Shown one piece after another: positions 1 to 9,382 of a DNA stretch of 64,000 nucleotides. A model generated the notes under the pieces. It saw only the letters and a program-made list of their open reading frames with translations. It did not search any database and was not told where the DNA came from. Origin of the DNA: Heliorestis acidaminivorans (GTDB lineage: Bacteria > Bacillota > Desulfitobacteriia > Heliobacteriales > Heliobacteriaceae); assembly GCF_008933955.1 (NCBI RefSeq), contig NZ_WBXO01000007.1:62001-126000 (forward strand), written 5' to 3'. The position numbers and the translations under genes were made by a program. Each line of letters starts with the position of its first letter. Position 1 is the stretch's first letter.

Positions 1-1
1 T

Positions 2-1321
2 GATAATATTTTCAAAAACCTTACAGTTCTATATGAAATGGCTCTTTCTATAGGCCAATCCCTTGAACTGGAAAAAAATTGTGATAATTTTCTAAAAATC
101 TTATTAGCTCGCAAAAACTTAAGTTATGCCGCTGTTTGGTTGCGAGAAGACAAATTGTTACCACAAGGACATCCTAACCAATTACAGCTTTCTTACGGTA
201 AACCACGTTACTTCATAAAAGAGCGCTCCATTAAAGAATGTGAGCGCTTACGAGAAGTATTTCAAAATAAAGATTACCTATCTATTACAGAGGGAAGCCC
301 TTATTTTCAAGACTTTGTTCATGAAAATAATATCAAAAGCGGCACTTATGTAATCTTTCCACTGAGCAATCTAGGTTACCTAAAACTCTACTCTGTTCAG
401 GCGAAAAGTTGCTTTTTTGATGAAAAAGAAATAAAACAACTAGATAAGGTTTTCAAAAAGTTTGCTATTTCTTTAGAAGGATGTATTTCCCATCAAAAGA
501 TGATTAAAGAGGTAGAGGAACGTAAGAAAGCTGAAGAAGAGCTTTCTCAGTTGAATGAAACCTTAGCAGATAGAATTGACAAAGAAGTAATTCGAAGCCG
601 CCAAAAAGATGTAATTCTTCAACGTAATGCACGACAGGCGGCAATGGGTGAAATCATAAACTCTATTGCTCATCAATGGAGACAGCCCCTTAATAGTATT
701 AGTTTAGCCGCTTCGAATATTCTGATTGATCTAGAGTTAGGGGAAGATGAAGAACAGATCAGAAAGTCCTGTGATTTTATTCTGCAAAGAGCAGAAGATA
801 TGTCGGGAACAATAACAGATTTCATGGACTTCTTTCGTCATGATCAAGTAATTTCAGATATAGATATAGAAGCATTATTAATAGATATAGGAGGAATGTT
901 GCAAGCACAGCTTTTTAGCAGTAATATTAAGCTAGAGTGGCATATTCAAGAAGGTTTTAAGCTAAAAACTTACAAAAAAGAAATACAACAAGTTTTGCTT
1001 AACTTAATAACAAATGCAATTCAAGCTTTTGATGGTCTATCAAAAGAAGACAAAAAAATTAGTCTGACCATACGACAAGAGGGCTCTTACATAATAGAAC
1101 TATACGACAATGCTGGTGGCATAGCAGAAGATATTATAAATAAAATATTCGATCCATATTTTACGACAAAAGAAAAAGGCCATGGCACAGGCTTGGGCCT
1201 TTCGATTTGCAAGAACATAATAGAAGCCAAATTACATGGTGAAATACAAGTACAGAACATAGATGGAGGAGCTCTCTTTCAGATCATACTGCCGGAAAGC
1301 CTAGAAAACCTCAATGACTAA
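2..1321 (+). CDS. Sensor histidine kinase, 5' end cut by window edge
   Basis: The reading frame is open from base 2. The first ATG (38) is probably internal, because the residues before it continue a GAF-like sensor domain. After that domain (to about residue 150 counted from base 38) come a charged coiled coil and a HisKA domain with H-box HQWRQPLNSI (His about 212). The HATPase_c domain shows an N box (NLITNAIQAF), G1 (DNAGGI), F box (IFDPYFTT) and G2 (GTGLGLS). No membrane segment is visible, so the visible part is cytosolic. The next gene starts 31 bp downstream and carries a receiver domain, so they likely form a two-component pair. The signal sensed is unknown. Confidence 0.88.
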   Translation, partial: DNIFKNLTVLYEMALSIGQSLELEKNCDNFLKILLARKNLSYAAVWLREDKLLPQGHPNQLQLSYGKPRYFIKERSIKECERLREVFQNKDYLSITEGSPYFQDFVHENNIKSGTYVIFPLSNLGYLKLYSVQAKSCFFDEKEIKQLDKVFKKFAISLEGCISHQKMIKEVEERKKAEEELSQLNETLADRIDKEVIRSRQKDVILQRNARQAAMGEIINSIAHQWRQPLNSISLAASNILIDLELGEDEEQIRKSCDFILQRAEDMSGTITDFMDFFRHDQVISDIDIEALLIDIGGMLQAQLFSSNIKLEWHIQEGFKLKTYKKEIQQVLLNLITNAIQAFDGLSKEDKKISLTIRQEGSYIIELYDNAGGIAEDIINKIFDPYFTTKEKGHGTGLGLSICKNIIEAKLHGEIQVQNIDGGALFQIILPESLENLND

Positions 1322-1352
1322 ATAGATTGACGAGAAGAGGAGTCAGAAGGCG

Positions 1353-3074
1353 ATGTTTAAGGAATTACAAGAAAAAGGCAGAAAGCTCACCATATTGCTT
1401 GTCGAAGATGACGAGAATATAAGAATACAGATGGAAAGGATTTTGAAAAGATTTTTCCATCAAGTTTTCCTAGCCCAAGATGGCGAAGAGGGGCTAGAAA
1501 TATTTCGTAGCAAATCCAAAGAAATCGATATTGTTATAACTGATATTGCCATGCCTAATATGAATGGCTTAGATATGGTGCAAGCGATGGAAGAGTACCG
1601 ACTTAACCAGCCAGTTATTGTTATTTCAGCTCACAACGACAGTGATAATCTATTAAAAGCAATCAGTGTAGGTGTCGATCACTTTATTATTAAGCCTGTT
1701 AATGTGGATAAGTTGACCAAAGTTCTACATAAAGTGATCTTACAAAGAGAAAAAGAGATAAAGATTAAAAAATTAGAAAGATTATCAGTCGATAATTTAA
1801 CAGGTCTGCCTAATCGCTTTGCCTTACTTCAAGATATAGAGGAAAAATCTCTGCTTGCCTTACTTCTCTTAAACACAGATTCTTTCAAAGAAATAAATAA
1901 TGTTTATGGTTTTTGCAACGGCGATAAGCTTATAAAAGAAATAGCAAACCGTATAGAGGAACTAATAAAAGAAACACCTTTTAAGTGTTATCACTTACAA
2001 GGTGATGAATTTGCCTTACTTATAGAAAAAGGGAGTAATCTAGAAACAGATCTAGAGCTTTACGATTACTGTTTAGCACAAGCAAAAAGTATAATTAAAG
2101 AACTAGAAACAGTCCCTTTTGAGATCGAGGACTATGAGATTTTCCGCAATTTTTCTATCGGATTTGCCTGGAACGATAAAGTAAATAATGACGAATCTAA
2201 TAATAAAGATTTATTACGTCAAGCTGATGTTGCTTTGTACCAAGCTAGAACAGATAATAAAAAATACGCTATTTATGATCAAAGTCATGGTCTAGCAAAT
2301 GAGTTTAAAAACAACATTGAGTGGATGAAAAAGATAAAATACGCCATTAAAGAACAAGGAATTACAATTTTTTATCAACCTATAATCGATAACAAAACTG
2401 GGCAGATTGCTAAGTACGAATGTCTTGTTCGATTGAGAGATCAAGAAGGTATTATTCATTTACCTAATACTTTCTTACCAATTGCCAAGAAAACAAAAAC
2501 ATACTTACCATTGATGAAAGAAGTTATTCGAAAAGCCTTTCAATGCTTTGAGAATTGTCAATATGATTTTTCTATAAACTTGTCTATTGAAGATATATTA
2601 AACCAGGATATGCGTGATTTTATAATCAAACATTTGGATGACAATATTGATACAGCAGGCCGTCTAATTTTTGAGATTCTTGAATCAGAAGGTATTGATA
2701 ACTACGAGCAAGTTATTGATTTTATTACAGAAGTAAAAAAACGAGGCTGTAGAATAAGCGTCGATGACTTTGGTTCAGGCTACTCCAACTTCTATCATGT
2801 ATTACAATTAGATGTAGACTACTTAAAGCTCGATGGAAAGTTGATTAAGAATATACATCAAGATAGAAATGCTAAAGTGGTAGTAGAAGCTATCGTTAAT
2901 TTTGCTAAAAAGTTGGACATAAAAACGGTGGCCGAATTTGTACATTGCACAGAAGTACAAGATTGGGTCTGTCAATTAGATGTAAATTATTCACAAGGCT
3001 TTCATGTTGGTAAGCCCGAGAGTGATGTTCACTCAACCTCGTCTGATATAAAACTTCCTAAGGCTTCGTCGTAA
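1353..3074 (+). CDS. Response regulator with GGDEF and EAL domains (c-di-GMP turnover)
   Basis: REC domain at residues 13-130 (acidic pair ED 18-20, phospho-acceptor Asp64 in TDIAMP, Lys in IIKP). A GGDEF-type domain follows at about 145-310 and an EAL domain at about 325-560. The GGDEF domain looks degenerate: the signature reads QGDEF, and the metal-binding region reads NTDSFKEINN where DxDxFKxIND is usual. The EAL domain looks intact (ECLVR, DDFGSGYS, YLKLDG, QGF), so hydrolysis of c-di-GMP is the likelier activity. It sits directly behind the kinase with SD gaggag/agaagg. Its 3' end overlaps the end of convergent cbiO by 42 bp. Confidence 0.9.
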   Translation: MFKELQEKGRKLTILLVEDDENIRIQMERILKRFFHQVFLAQDGEEGLEIFRSKSKEIDIVITDIAMPNMNGLDMVQAMEEYRLNQPVIVISAHNDSDNLLKAISVGVDHFIIKPVNVDKLTKVLHKVILQREKEIKIKKLERLSVDNLTGLPNRFALLQDIEEKSLLALLLLNTDSFKEINNVYGFCNGDKLIKEIANRIEELIKETPFKCYHLQGDEFALLIEKGSNLETDLELYDYCLAQAKSIIKELETVPFEIEDYEIFRNFSIGFAWNDKVNNDESNNKDLLRQADVALYQARTDNKKYAIYDQSHGLANEFKNNIEWMKKIKYAIKEQGITIFYQPIIDNKTGQIAKYECLVRLRDQEGIIHLPNTFLPIAKKTKTYLPLMKEVIRKAFQCFENCQYDFSINLSIEDILNQDMRDFIIKHLDDNIDTAGRLIFEILESEGIDNYEQVIDFITEVKKRGCRISVDDFGSGYSNFYHVLQLDVDYLKLDGKLIKNIHQDRNAKVVVEAIVNFAKKLDIKTVAEFVHCTEVQDWVCQLDVNYSQGFHVGKPESDVHSTSSDIKLPKASS

Positions 3075-3788
3075 TGAATGAGGAACTTCGAGTCCATACT
3101 GATGCATTAAATCGGTATGGGCCATTATTTTTTTGGGCAGACCATCAGCTTGAATAGTACCTTCTGCTAAAAGAATAACGCGATCACATAACTCAAGAAG
3201 AACTTCTAAATCATGAGAAGCTATCAGCATGGAACAATCTTGTCGCTTTTGCAATAAATTAATTAAGCGACGACGATAACGCATATCCAAATTAGCAGAA
3301 GGCTCATCTAGAAGCAAAAGACGAGAACCCATGGCCAAGATGCCAGCCATAGCAACCATGCGCTTCTCACCGCCGGAAAGCTGATGTGGTGGCCGTTCTA
3401 ATAATTTTTCAACTCCTGTCTCAATAGAAGCAGAACGTACCCTTCTCTCTACTTCTTGGGGAGATAAGCCCATATTAGTAGGGCCAAAAGCGAGATCTTC
3501 ACGAACAGAAGGGCAAAATAACTGATCATTTACATTCTGAAAAACCATGCCTAGCTCAGGGCGAAAAATGCCAGGAACAACAGGCTGATTGCAAAGTCTG
3601 ATCTGACCAGAAACTGCTTTTAGAATGCCTCCTGCAAGCAAAAAAAGAGTAGTCTTGCCAGCTCCATTAGGACCGATAAGACCAACTCGTTCCCCTTCTC
3701 TAATTGTGAGATGGAGATCTTGCAATATTGGTCTTCCTTCTTCATAACAAAAAGAAAGATCCTTAACTTCCAAAACTGCACTTGTCAA
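3033..3788 (-). CDS. cbiO: Cobalt ECF transporter ATPase CbiO
   Basis: ABC ATPase of 251 aa powering cobalt uptake through an energy-coupling-factor transporter at the cell membrane. Walker A GPNGAGKTT (39-47), Q-loop Gln84, signature LSGGEKR (137-143), Walker B LLLLDEP (157-163) and H-loop SHD are all present. The start is TTG with SD aggaga 8 nt upstream; the nearby ATG runs into an immediate stop. It is the last gene of the cbiL-M-Q-O operon, 51 nt after cbiQ. It overlaps the convergent GGDEF/EAL gene by 42 bp, so the two transcripts could be antisense at their ends. Confidence 0.93.
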   Translation of the reverse strand: MTSAVLEVKDLSFCYEEGRPILQDLHLTIREGERVGLIGPNGAGKTTLFLLAGGILKAVSGQIRLCNQPVVPGIFRPELGMVFQNVNDQLFCPSVREDLAFGPTNMGLSPQEVERRVRSASIETGVEKLLERPPHQLSGGEKRMVAMAGILAMGSRLLLLDEPSANLDMRYRRRLINLLQKRQDCSMLIASHDLEVLLELCDRVILLAEGTIQADGLPKKIMAHTDLMHQYGLEVPHSLRRSLRKFYIRRG

Positions 3789-3839
3789 CTACTTCATCTC
3801 CTGTAAAAACTAGCTACTATAGTAATAACAGCCTTAGTC

Positions 3840-4586
3840 TTAGCCTAAGAGAGCAAAGACTAAGGCTACAAGAGTTACCAACAAGAATATCCATCGATCT
3901 TTGGACTCTGCAGAAAAAGGATAAGCATAAAAAGCATGTTGCCCATAGCCACGTAAGCGCATGGCCTTGTATATTCTTTCTGACTGCTCATAGCTTCTCA
4001 CTAACAAAGTACCAAGCAAAAAAGAAGTCGTTTGTAAGGAAGAGGTAGAGTTTTGATAACCCCGTAGACGAGCCGCTGTTGATTGTCCTTCGTAATCATC
4101 TTGTAGTTGGAACAAGTAGCGATATGTAAATAGAAGCATATCTGCCATTAGCTCTGGTAAACCAAGAGAACGCATAGCTTTAATAACCAATAACATAGGA
4201 GTTGTAGCAAAAAGAATAAATACAATAGTTATTATCGAAAGGACCTTACCAGCTACTAGTAAAAAAGCTAAAAGTCCTTCTAACCGAAGGGCTAAAGGCC
4301 CTAACTGCCAGAGCACTGTTTCCCCAGCAAAAAAAGGTAGTACAATGGCCAGAGCTAATAAAAAAAAGGCAGGTACAAGCAATCTAGATAACCAGACCCG
4401 CCAAGGTAAGGAAGATTGAAGGAATAATAGAGCTGTAACTAGAGCCATGGCAGGAATTAGATGTACTTCTTGTACTAGAGTAAAAGCAAAAATTAAGAAC
4501 ATCAAGCCGATAAATTTATAACGCGGATCCCACTGGTGGAGCCATGAGTTTCTATGAACAAAGGGATCTAGCTTTAGGCCCACCAT
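3840..4586 (-). CDS. cbiQ: Cobalt ECF transporter T component CbiQ
   Basis: Transmembrane coupling (T) subunit, 248 aa. Hydrophobic segments cover most of the N-terminal 130 residues. The C-terminal half has two Ala-Arg-Gly type coupling motifs, AARLRGY (about 172-178) and AMRLRGY (about 208-214), the hallmark of CbiQ/EcfT proteins contacting the ATPase. ATG start with SD ggaggtg 3-4 nt upstream. It lies between cbiM and cbiO; the B12 riboswitch at the operon head implies cobalt as the substrate. Confidence 0.92.
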   Translation of the reverse strand: MVGLKLDPFVHRNSWLHQWDPRYKFIGLMFLIFAFTLVQEVHLIPAMALVTALLFLQSSLPWRVWLSRLLVPAFFLLALAIVLPFFAGETVLWQLGPLALRLEGLLAFLLVAGKVLSIITIVFILFATTPMLLVIKAMRSLGLPELMADMLLFTYRYLFQLQDDYEGQSTAARLRGYQNSTSSLQTTSFLLGTLLVRSYEQSERIYKAMRLRGYGQHAFYAYPFSAESKDRWIFLLVTLVALVFALLG

Positions 4587-4653
4587 AGGTCACCTCCCCT
4601 AAAGTTCTTGCCATTGTTAAGATTGTATTTTGTATAATACTGTTGTCATCAGC

Positions 4654-5334
4654 CTACATATCTATGTGACTATCACTTTTGACGTGGTTAGTTTCACTTT
4701 TTAGTAATTCTGGCTTAACTCGAAGCAGAAAAGTTACTACCATAGCTGTTATTATACCTTCAATCAACGCCAATGGAAGATGAGAAAAAGCCATTACATA
4801 AATACCTGTCCGTGCCACATCATGATCAAGATGTGCTGGAAGCATTGATAATAACAAAAAAGTAGCCATAATAGTAGTTAACAAAACGCCTAGGCTTCCC
4901 CCTAGAAAGCTTAAAGTTGTCACAACTACTGGTTTATTAGACCAGTCACGTTGATGGCGTAAGTTAAAAAGAAAGTGGCTTAATAAGGCGGGAATTCCAA
5001 CTAGACAAGCATTAATACCTAAGGTCGTCAAACCTCCATGTTGAAACATAGCCGCTTGAAAAAAAAGGCCTATTACAATAGCTGGCATAGCATAAAAGCC
5101 TAAAACAACACCCATTAAGCCACCGAGAATCAAGTGCACACTTGTTGGTGGAATGGGAATATGAATCAAGGATGCAACAAAGAAAGCGGCTGTAAAGAGG
5201 GCCGCTTTCGGTACATCTGAGCGCGGATCTTCTTTTTGGCGAATCTTATGTAGGGCATAGCCAGTTCCTAAGGCGGCAAGACCATAGCCGGCTAGGCCAA
5301 CAGAAAGTGGTAAGATCCCATCAGGTATGTGCAT
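4654..5334 (-). CDS. cbiM: Cobalt ECF transporter S component CbiM
   Basis: Substrate-binding membrane subunit, about 226 aa. The family N-terminus MHIPDG, whose Met/His bind the metal, fixes the start at 5334: SD aaggagg lies 8 nt upstream. The reading frame extends 10 codons further 5', but that extension is not part of the family. There are five to six hydrophobic segments, with His-containing motif SVHLILGGLMG near residue 70. It overlaps the 3' end of the upstream cbiL-like gene by 14 bp, suggesting translational coupling. Confidence 0.94.
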   Translation of the reverse strand: MHIPDGILPLSVGLAGYGLAALGTGYALHKIRQKEDPRSDVPKAALFTAAFFVASLIHIPIPPTSVHLILGGLMGVVLGFYAMPAIVIGLFFQAAMFQHGGLTTLGINACLVGIPALLSHFLFNLRHQRDWSNKPVVVTTLSFLGGSLGVLLTTIMATFLLLSMLPAHLDHDVARTGIYVMAFSHLPLALIEGIITAMVVTFLLRVKPELLKSETNHVKSDSHIDM

Positions 5335-5845
5335 CTTTATGGCCTCCTTGTGGTAGTGGACCACTTTTTCTTCTTGAAAAATAAAGAGCCGTACCTAAAA
5401 AGCCCCAGAGAACAGAGCCGATCATAATAGCTTTTTGCAATTTCGTTACACTGCTACTTGACCCGGATAAGGGCATATCATCGCCAACAGGGATATTAAT
5501 CACAGCACCATGTCCGTCATGATTAATATGTACCTCCCAGAGACCAGGGCGCATCATATCAGGTGTAAAGCTAAAAAAACCTTCTTCGTCACAGTAAGTC
5601 TGCATCCAAGGTTCAGAGAGTTCACCGGGCGCAAAGACAGATACCTGACCACCGCTCATAGGCTCATTATTATCATAACGAGCTTGCAAGTTTATCGTAA
5701 CTTCAGCCTGATATTCTAACCGCGTTCCATGAGCCCAAGCTTCCTTGCTTAGATCTAGATGAGTAAATGGTGTTAGCAAAAAAGCGTAAAAGATTATTAA
5801 AGAAAAGAGCTTTAAGCGTACTTTTCTTGAAAAAAAAGTTGCCAG
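5321..5845 (-). CDS. CbiL/NikL-like accessory component of the cobalt ECF transporter
   Basis: Extracytoplasmic beta-rich domain (about residues 45-125, carboxypeptidase-regulatory/NikL-like, ending HDGHGAVINIPV) followed by one C-terminal membrane helix and a basic tail. It replaces the usual CbiN as first gene of the operon. The first conventional start (TTG 5779) falls inside a hydrophobic stretch. Upstream in the same frame, codons from CTG 5845 add a basic region plus hydrophobic core, making a full signal peptide, and a ggggag SD sits about 9 nt before CTG. An unusual CTG (or ATT 5848) start is therefore likely. Family assignment is by topology and context. Confidence 0.7.
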   Translation of the reverse strand: MATFFSRKVRLKLFSLIIFYAFLLTPFTHLDLSKEAWAHGTRLEYQAEVTINLQARYDNNEPMSGGQVSVFAPGELSEPWMQTYCDEEGFFSFTPDMMRPGLWEVHINHDGHGAVINIPVGDDMPLSGSSSSVTKLQKAIMIGSVLWGFLGTALYFSRRKSGPLPQGGHKDAHT

Positions 5846-5872
5846 AATTTCTCACTCCCCACATTAGATAGA

Positions 5873-5915
5873 AAACAAGAAAATCCTCACTTCTCCTTCG
5901 AGGGGAAATGAGGAC
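5873..5915 (-). terminator. Expression-platform terminator of the B12 riboswitch
   Basis: Stem CCTCATTTCCCC / GGAGAAGTGAGG with a TCGA loop, followed on the minus strand by ATTTTCTTGTTTTC. It lies between the cobalamin aptamer and the first cbi gene, so it is the likely B12-responsive terminator. Confidence 0.75.
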
Positions 5916-5934
5916 GACTAAACAGATGCCCTAT

Positions 5935-6125
5935 GTGCTTCTGCCGTCACCTCCCTATACTCCGTAGGTTCTAACGGTGATCAGAATCAGGCAGGTCTCC
6001 TGGCTTGGGTTCATCGTACTCTCTAACCTTCCCAGCAGAAGTACTGCCAGTGGTTAATTAAGAGAGAACATCCCCCGTCACAGTGGCGGGACCGCGTCGG
6101 CTTTGTTACCGAACTTCCCTTTTAA
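5935..6125 (-). promoter_or_regulatory. Cobalamin (AdoCbl) riboswitch
   Basis: Read on the minus strand, the B12 box AGCCAGGAGACCTGCC is at 6005-5990 and the conserved GTCCCGCCACTGTGAC block at 6092-6077, in the order and spacing of the cobalamin riboswitch. A terminator hairpin follows (5873-5915), then the cobalt transporter genes. High B12 should switch the operon off. Confidence 0.95.
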
Positions 6126-6157
6126 CATCTTATCGGTATTCTAAAAACATGAGCTAT

Positions 6158-6187
6158 ATCATAACAGCAATGCTAGATAACTGTGAA
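6158..6187 (-). promoter_or_regulatory. Putative sigma-A promoter of the cbi operon
   Basis: On the minus strand: TTCACA, 18-bp spacer, TATGAT, about 25 nt upstream of the riboswitch 5' end. Confidence 0.5.
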
Positions 6188-6339
6188 CCGATAGATGACC
6201 TGTTCTGCTTATTATGGAATTGATTGATTTTTATTCTTTCTACATTGTAGCTTTGATTCCTGCTAGGAGTTAGCAGGGAATGAGAAATAGTTAAAGAATG
6301 ATGCAATCCTATATAAGTGTGCTTAAAACAATCAATATT

Positions 6340-7695
6340 TTAAGATAAACCAAAATATTCATTTAGAGCTCTAAAAGCTTTTGTAACCATAAATTCTATG
6401 TCTTGATCAGTAACAACATAAGGTGGCATGAAGTATAAGACATTGCCTAAAGGTCGCAAGAGTAAACCTTCTTGTAAAGCTTTTCTATAGATCTGATAGC
6501 CTACTCTTTGCTCCCAAGGGAAAGCCTCTTTAGTTTCTCTATCTGCCACTAGTTCTAAAGCGCCAATCATGCCAAGTTGTCGAAACTCACCAATGTAGGG
6601 ATGGCCCTGGCAGTGGCTTTCTACAACTTCTTTGATTTTAGCAGACTTTAGCTTGTTTTGCTCTAAGACAGATTCGTCTTGGAAAATATTTAGTGTCTCC
6701 ACAGCGGCGGCACAAGCTAGCGGGTTTCCTGTATAGCTGTGGCTGTGCATAAAAGCTTTCAGTTCTTTGTAATCATGATAAAAAGCTTGGTAGATTTCAT
6801 CGGTAACTACAGCTAGTGATAGAGGCAAGTAGCCGCCTGTAAGTCCTTTGGAAAGACAGATAATGTCAGGAGAAATAGCGGCATGGTTACAAGCAAACAT
6901 CTGACCTGTTCGACCAAAGCCTACAGCAATTTCATCGGCAATAAGATGAATATGATAGTCTGAACAGAGAGCTCTTAACTTTGTCAGGTATTGAGGAGGA
7001 TAAATTTTCATTCCTGCCGCGGCCTGCACTAGAGGTTCAATGATAACAGAGCAGATTTCTGAGTGCTTATCTACAATAGTTTTTTCCATTTCCTCGAAAC
7101 AGTCTGCTTGACAAGTATGACGTTCTTGGTCATAGGGACAGCGAAAACAATCAGGACCACTTACTTTGATGGTATCAAGGAGCATAGGTTTATAGATTCT
7201 ATTGTATAAGTCAATGTCACCAACTGATAGAGCACCTAGAGTTTCTCCATGATAAGCATCGGTGAGAGCGACGAAGCGAGTCTTTTCTCCTCGACCTGTC
7301 TGTTGATGGTACTGAAAGCTTAGTTTCATAGCTACTTCTACAGCAGAAGAACCATTGTCGGCAAAAAAGACCTTATTGAGTCCAGCAGGTGTTATATTTA
7401 CAATTTTTTCGGCCAACTCAATAGCTGGTTGATGTGAAAAGTTAGCAAAGATAACATGCTCTAGCTTATCAAGCTGTTTCTTAACAGCCTCATTAATTCT
7501 AGGGTTGCTGTGACCAAAAAGATTAACCCACCAAGATGAGACAGCGTCTAAATAGGAACGCCCAGTAAGATCGTAAAGGTAAGGGCCTTCGCCTCTGTCA
7601 ATTACAATGGGTGGAAATTCTTCGTAATCTTTCATCTGTGAACAAGGATGCCAGATATATTGTAAATCTTTTTTTTGCAATTCTTCAATTTTCAT
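6340..7695 (-). CDS. bioA: Adenosylmethionine-8-amino-7-oxononanoate aminotransferase
   Basis: PLP aminotransferase (class III), 451 aa. It converts KAPA to DAPA with S-adenosylmethionine as amino donor in biotin synthesis. The N-terminal [10 protein letters not shown] (substrate site), DEI at 254-256 and PLP-binding Lys283 (LSKGLTGG) are visible. It is the last gene of bioB-D-F-H-C-A, 59 nt after bioC, the only sizeable gap in the operon. No clear SD precedes the ATG, so translation may be weak. An insert rich in Cys (residues 183-200) gives a possible metal site, [17 protein letters not shown]. Confidence 0.95.
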   Translation of the reverse strand: MKIEELQKKDLQYIWHPCSQMKDYEEFPPIVIDRGEGPYLYDLTGRSYLDAVSSWWVNLFGHSNPRINEAVKKQLDKLEHVIFANFSHQPAIELAEKIVNITPAGLNKVFFADNGSSAVEVAMKLSFQYHQQTGRGEKTRFVALTDAYHGETLGALSVGDIDLYNRIYKPMLLDTIKVSGPDCFRCPYDQERHTCQADCFEEMEKTIVDKHSEICSVIIEPLVQAAAGMKIYPPQYLTKLRALCSDYHIHLIADEIAVGFGRTGQMFACNHAAISPDIICLSKGLTGGYLPLSLAVVTDEIYQAFYHDYKELKAFMHSHSYTGNPLACAAAVETLNIFQDESVLEQNKLKSAKIKEVVESHCQGHPYIGEFRQLGMIGALELVADRETKEAFPWEQRVGYQIYRKALQEGLLLRPLGNVLYFMPPYVVTDQDIEFMVTKAFRALNEYFGLS

Positions 7696-7754
7696 AGTTT
7701 TAATATGTGCACGAAAAACCTGTCATTAGGTATTTTCGCGCTTTCCTTTCCTCT

Positions 7755-8597
7755 TTACTTATAAAGCTTAGGAAGGCCTGGGCTTTCTTTGGTTATAGTT
7801 AAGTAAAGACAATGATAAGTTGCTCGAGTTTTGTTATCTATGGTAAAAGTGGCTTCGTATGTTTTCATCATTTCTTTGATCAGGCTGGGATTAATAAGCC
7901 GTTCACAGTTGCTATTACTAGCTCCGACTTTTTTTACAGACTTTAGAAAGTCTCGCACTGTGTCAAAGTATTCATATTCTTGCTGTTCTATAGCAGAAAT
8001 GGTATAGCGGGAAGAGTCATTGTTCTTAAAGTTTTCCTGACAGAGAGCCTTAAGCTCAGCAGTGCTGATAAACTTCTGTCCTGGTAATATGGCACTAGAG
8101 ATCTGAAGCTTTTCTTTGGCTATTGCATAAGCATGGTGAAGTTCTTGGAAAGTATGGCTTCCAAAAGTTGAGAAGGTTAAGATAGCATTATCTTTTAATA
8201 GGGAGTCTAGTTTGCGAAGCGTTGCTTCTAATTGGTTAAACCACTGAAAAGTAGCGTTAGAAATAATCAAATCAAATTTTTTATTTAGGGCTACTTCTTC
8301 TATATCAGCACAGAGAAATTCAATATTTTCGTTGGGGAGCTTTTGCTGAGCATATTCAATCATGCCTGGAGCAATATCGAGAGCTGTAATCTGAGCTTGC
8401 GGATAAAGCTCTAGTAATTGCTCCGTTAAGTATCCTGTACCACAGCCTATGTCTAAGATATTAAGTTTTTCTAAACTACGGAAAGAACTTAGGCTCTTAA
8501 GTAACTCATGAGCCATGGCTTTTTGCACTTTAGCGTAGCGATCATAGTTGATAGCATTTTTGCTGAAGTTATGACGAAGCACCTTTTTATCAATCAT
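7755..8597 (-). CDS. bioC: Malonyl-ACP O-methyltransferase
   Basis: SAM-dependent methyltransferase, 280 aa. It methylates malonyl-ACP so that fatty acid synthesis can build the pimeloyl chain. The N-terminus (FSKNAINYDRYAKVQ) and motif I (ILDIGCGTGYLT, 47-58) are typical of BioC; the later SNATFQW motif also fits. Its start overlaps the bioH stop as ATGA, indicating translational coupling. Confidence 0.93.
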   Translation of the reverse strand: MIDKKVLRHNFSKNAINYDRYAKVQKAMAHELLKSLSSFRSLEKLNILDIGCGTGYLTEQLLELYPQAQITALDIAPGMIEYAQQKLPNENIEFLCADIEEVALNKKFDLIISNATFQWFNQLEATLRKLDSLLKDNAILTFSTFGSHTFQELHHAYAIAKEKLQISSAILPGQKFISTAELKALCQENFKNNDSSRYTISAIEQQEYEYFDTVRDFLKSVKKVGASNSNCERLINPSLIKEMMKTYEATFTIDNKTRATYHCLYLTITKESPGLPKLYK

Positions 8598-9382
8598 GCT
8601 TTTCCTTCTTTTCTACTAATCACAGAGCTGTAGAACAGTTCCATAAAGCTTTCAGGTTGGGTAATAAAAGGGGCATGACCAGCGCCCTTTAAGATCTGCA
8701 AGTTTACAGGTCCTTGCCATTGACTAGCTAAGTACTCTGATGCTCCTAGTGGTACAATGCTGTCTGCTTCACCCTGAATTAGCAAAAGAGGTGTCTTAAG
8801 AGCGGTCAGTTCTTTTCTACAGTCGCTTTGTATTAGATAATCGAGGCCTGTGATGAGTGTTTTTGTTTCATAGGAGCTACCATGATTTGCTAGTGAGTAG
8901 TAAAAATTTTGATTAGATTTTTCCTGTTCTGAAAAGATGGAAGTATAGAAGTTGTGAAGTGTCTTTTCCTTATCTTCAAGTAGAGCTCTTTTCATTTTTT
9001 CGATAGCTAAGGGAGACCAACCGTGAAGATAATTGCTTTTCCGATCTCTTGTGAATCTACTTGTACCGCTGACCAGAATGAGCTGGTTAAGTTGAAGGGC
9101 CTGTGGTCCTTGACGTTCCTTGCACTCTTGTAAATCATAGGCCACTTGAATAGCTAAGAGGCTTCCTAAAGACCAGCCAAGCAGTGAAAAGGATTCCTGA
9201 TGACTCACATTTTTTTCGATAAAAGTAGTAACTGCTCTAAAGTAATCGTCAATATTATATAAGCCTTGCCAATGAAAGGGGCAGAGGTCAAATTTTTCTG
9301 ATAAAAAAGGAGCAATGGTGTTCCAGACGGAAGAATCCATGGCCCAGCCAGGTAAGAGAATTAACTTTTCTTTTTTGCTCAT
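8594..9382 (-). CDS. bioH: Pimeloyl-ACP methyl ester esterase (BioH-type alpha/beta hydrolase)
   Basis: Alpha/beta hydrolase of 262 aa that should cleave the methyl ester of pimeloyl-ACP made by BioC. Nucleophile elbow GWSLG (Ser71), acid Asp207 (GEADSIVP) and His236 (GAGHAPF) make the triad. The oxyanion segment LLPGWAMDS is close to that of BioH. It sits between bioF and bioC with 4-bp ATGA overlaps on both sides. Several unrelated esterases can fill this slot (BioG, BioV, BioJ); the motifs favour BioH. Confidence 0.85.
   Translation of the reverse strand: MSKKEKLILLPGWAMDSSVWNTIAPFLSEKFDLCPFHWQGLYNIDDYFRAVTTFIEKNVSHQESFSLLGWSLGSLLAIQVAYDLQECKERQGPQALQLNQLILVSGTSRFTRDRKSNYLHGWSPLAIEKMKRALLEDKEKTLHNFYTSIFSEQEKSNQNFYYSLANHGSSYETKTLITGLDYLIQSDCRKELTALKTPLLLIQGEADSIVPLGASEYLASQWQGPVNLQILKGAGHAPFITQPESFMELFYSSVISRKEGKA

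Noticed and set aside
38-40. ATG as start of the first histidine kinase
   Set aside because: The open frame continues to the window edge with GAF-domain-like residues, so the true start is outside.
3782-4048. 88-aa plus-strand ORF over cbiQ
   Set aside because: Antisense to a clear cbiQ gene.
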